Shown here: in pieces, positions 5,173 through 5,279 of the stretch
Layout: the number at the start of each line of letters is the position of its first letter
How positions within the stretch are numbered: position 1 is the first letter of the stretch
Source of the DNA: Acidobacteriota bacterium
Lineage (GTDB): Bacteria > Acidobacteriota > Thermoanaerobaculia > Multivoradales > JAHEKO01
DNA: 5,279 bases
Reading direction: 5' to 3'
Assembly (NCBI GenBank): GCA_027296385.1
Contig: JAPUJD010000215.1
Span: 1-5,279 of the forward strand
Notes under the pieces: generated by a model
Databases searched by the model: none
What the model was told of the DNA's origin: nothing
The model's input: the letters and a program-made list of their open reading frames with translations, nothing else
Made by a program: the position numbers and the translations under genes

Positions 5173-5279
5173 CTAGGGCACAGTCGTTGACCAGGCCGAA
5201 GTGTCTCCAGACTCGAAGCCGTCCTGGAAAATAATCATCGTGAAGAGCGCGTCCATCGACAGGTCGTCGACGTTGGCCG
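5173..5279 (-). CDS. C-terminal end of a probable secreted protein with DGFESGDTSAWS tail (5' end outside window)
   Basis: On the minus strand a frame open to the right edge gives 34 residues before a TAG stop at 5175-5173. It begins 'ANVDDLSMDALFTMI' and ends 'IFQDGFESGDTSAWSTTVP'. Tails of the form F-x-D-G-F-E-S-G-(D/N)-T-S-A-W-S are something I recognise at the extreme C-terminus of many otherwise unrelated exported proteins from Acidobacteria-like genomes, which makes chance unlikely. The main domain lies outside the window, so the function is unknown. The tail may be a sorting or anchoring signal, but I know of no proof. The gene is convergent with the phosphatase gene, whose stop is 84 bp away. 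It is too short for an ordinary ORF cut-off and would be easy to miss. Confidence 0.75.
   Translation of the reverse strand, partial: ANVDDLSMDALFTMIIFQDGFESGDTSAWSTTVP

Noticed and set aside
4131..5234. 367-codon open frame on the plus strand
   Set aside because: It is a shifted frame inside the phosphatase gene with Arg/Ala/Pro-rich nonsense composition; the metal-binding motifs are all in the other frame.

Overview
The window is GC-rich, non-sporulating-type bacterial DNA with tightly packed genes. Its gene style fits Acidobacteriota, possibly the Thermoanaerobaculia/Holophagae side. The clues are a PQQ-type beta-propeller protein, an ECF sigma/anti-sigma/DUF4097 set, a SpoIIE-type phosphatase, and a secreted protein ending in a 'DGFESGDTSAWS'-type tail, which I associate from memory with that group. 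The lineage call is an inference; no rRNA or other marker gene is present.

Layout, left to right. Positions 1-575 (+) hold the C-terminal part of a PQQ-like beta-propeller protein. Twelve bases later comes a very small lipoprotein gene (588-797, +) whose mature part carries a Cys/His motif, C-H-K-G...H-L-x-H-G-D...G-x-C. The gap 798-1010 is not empty: read on the minus strand, 767-925 encodes a recognisable but decayed C-terminus of a tyrosine recombinase (integron-integrase-like), with three of the four diagnostic catalytic residues gone.

Positions 1011-3077 (+) form a compact regulatory operon. It contains an ECF sigma factor (1011-1544), a membrane zinc-finger anti-sigma factor (1541-2170, overlapping by ATGA), and an exported DUF4097 beta-solenoid protein (2196-3077) with an 18-residue repeat period. 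A strong GC hairpin lies in the 43-bp gap before a large two-TM, HAMP, SpoIIE/PP2C-type serine phosphatase (3121-5088, +). The right edge holds the last 34 residues of a convergent minus-strand gene (5173-5279) for a probable secreted protein.

Working model (inference): the membrane anti-sigma factor holds the ECF sigma factor until an envelope signal arrives, and the DUF4097 protein acts in the periplasm or at the envelope within the same module. The downstream phosphatase senses an extracytoplasmic signal and dephosphorylates an unknown partner, typically an anti-sigma antagonist that is not encoded here. I see no wholly new system. The most unexpected items are the recombinase relic, the small CHKGK lipoprotein and the regular 18-residue solenoid.
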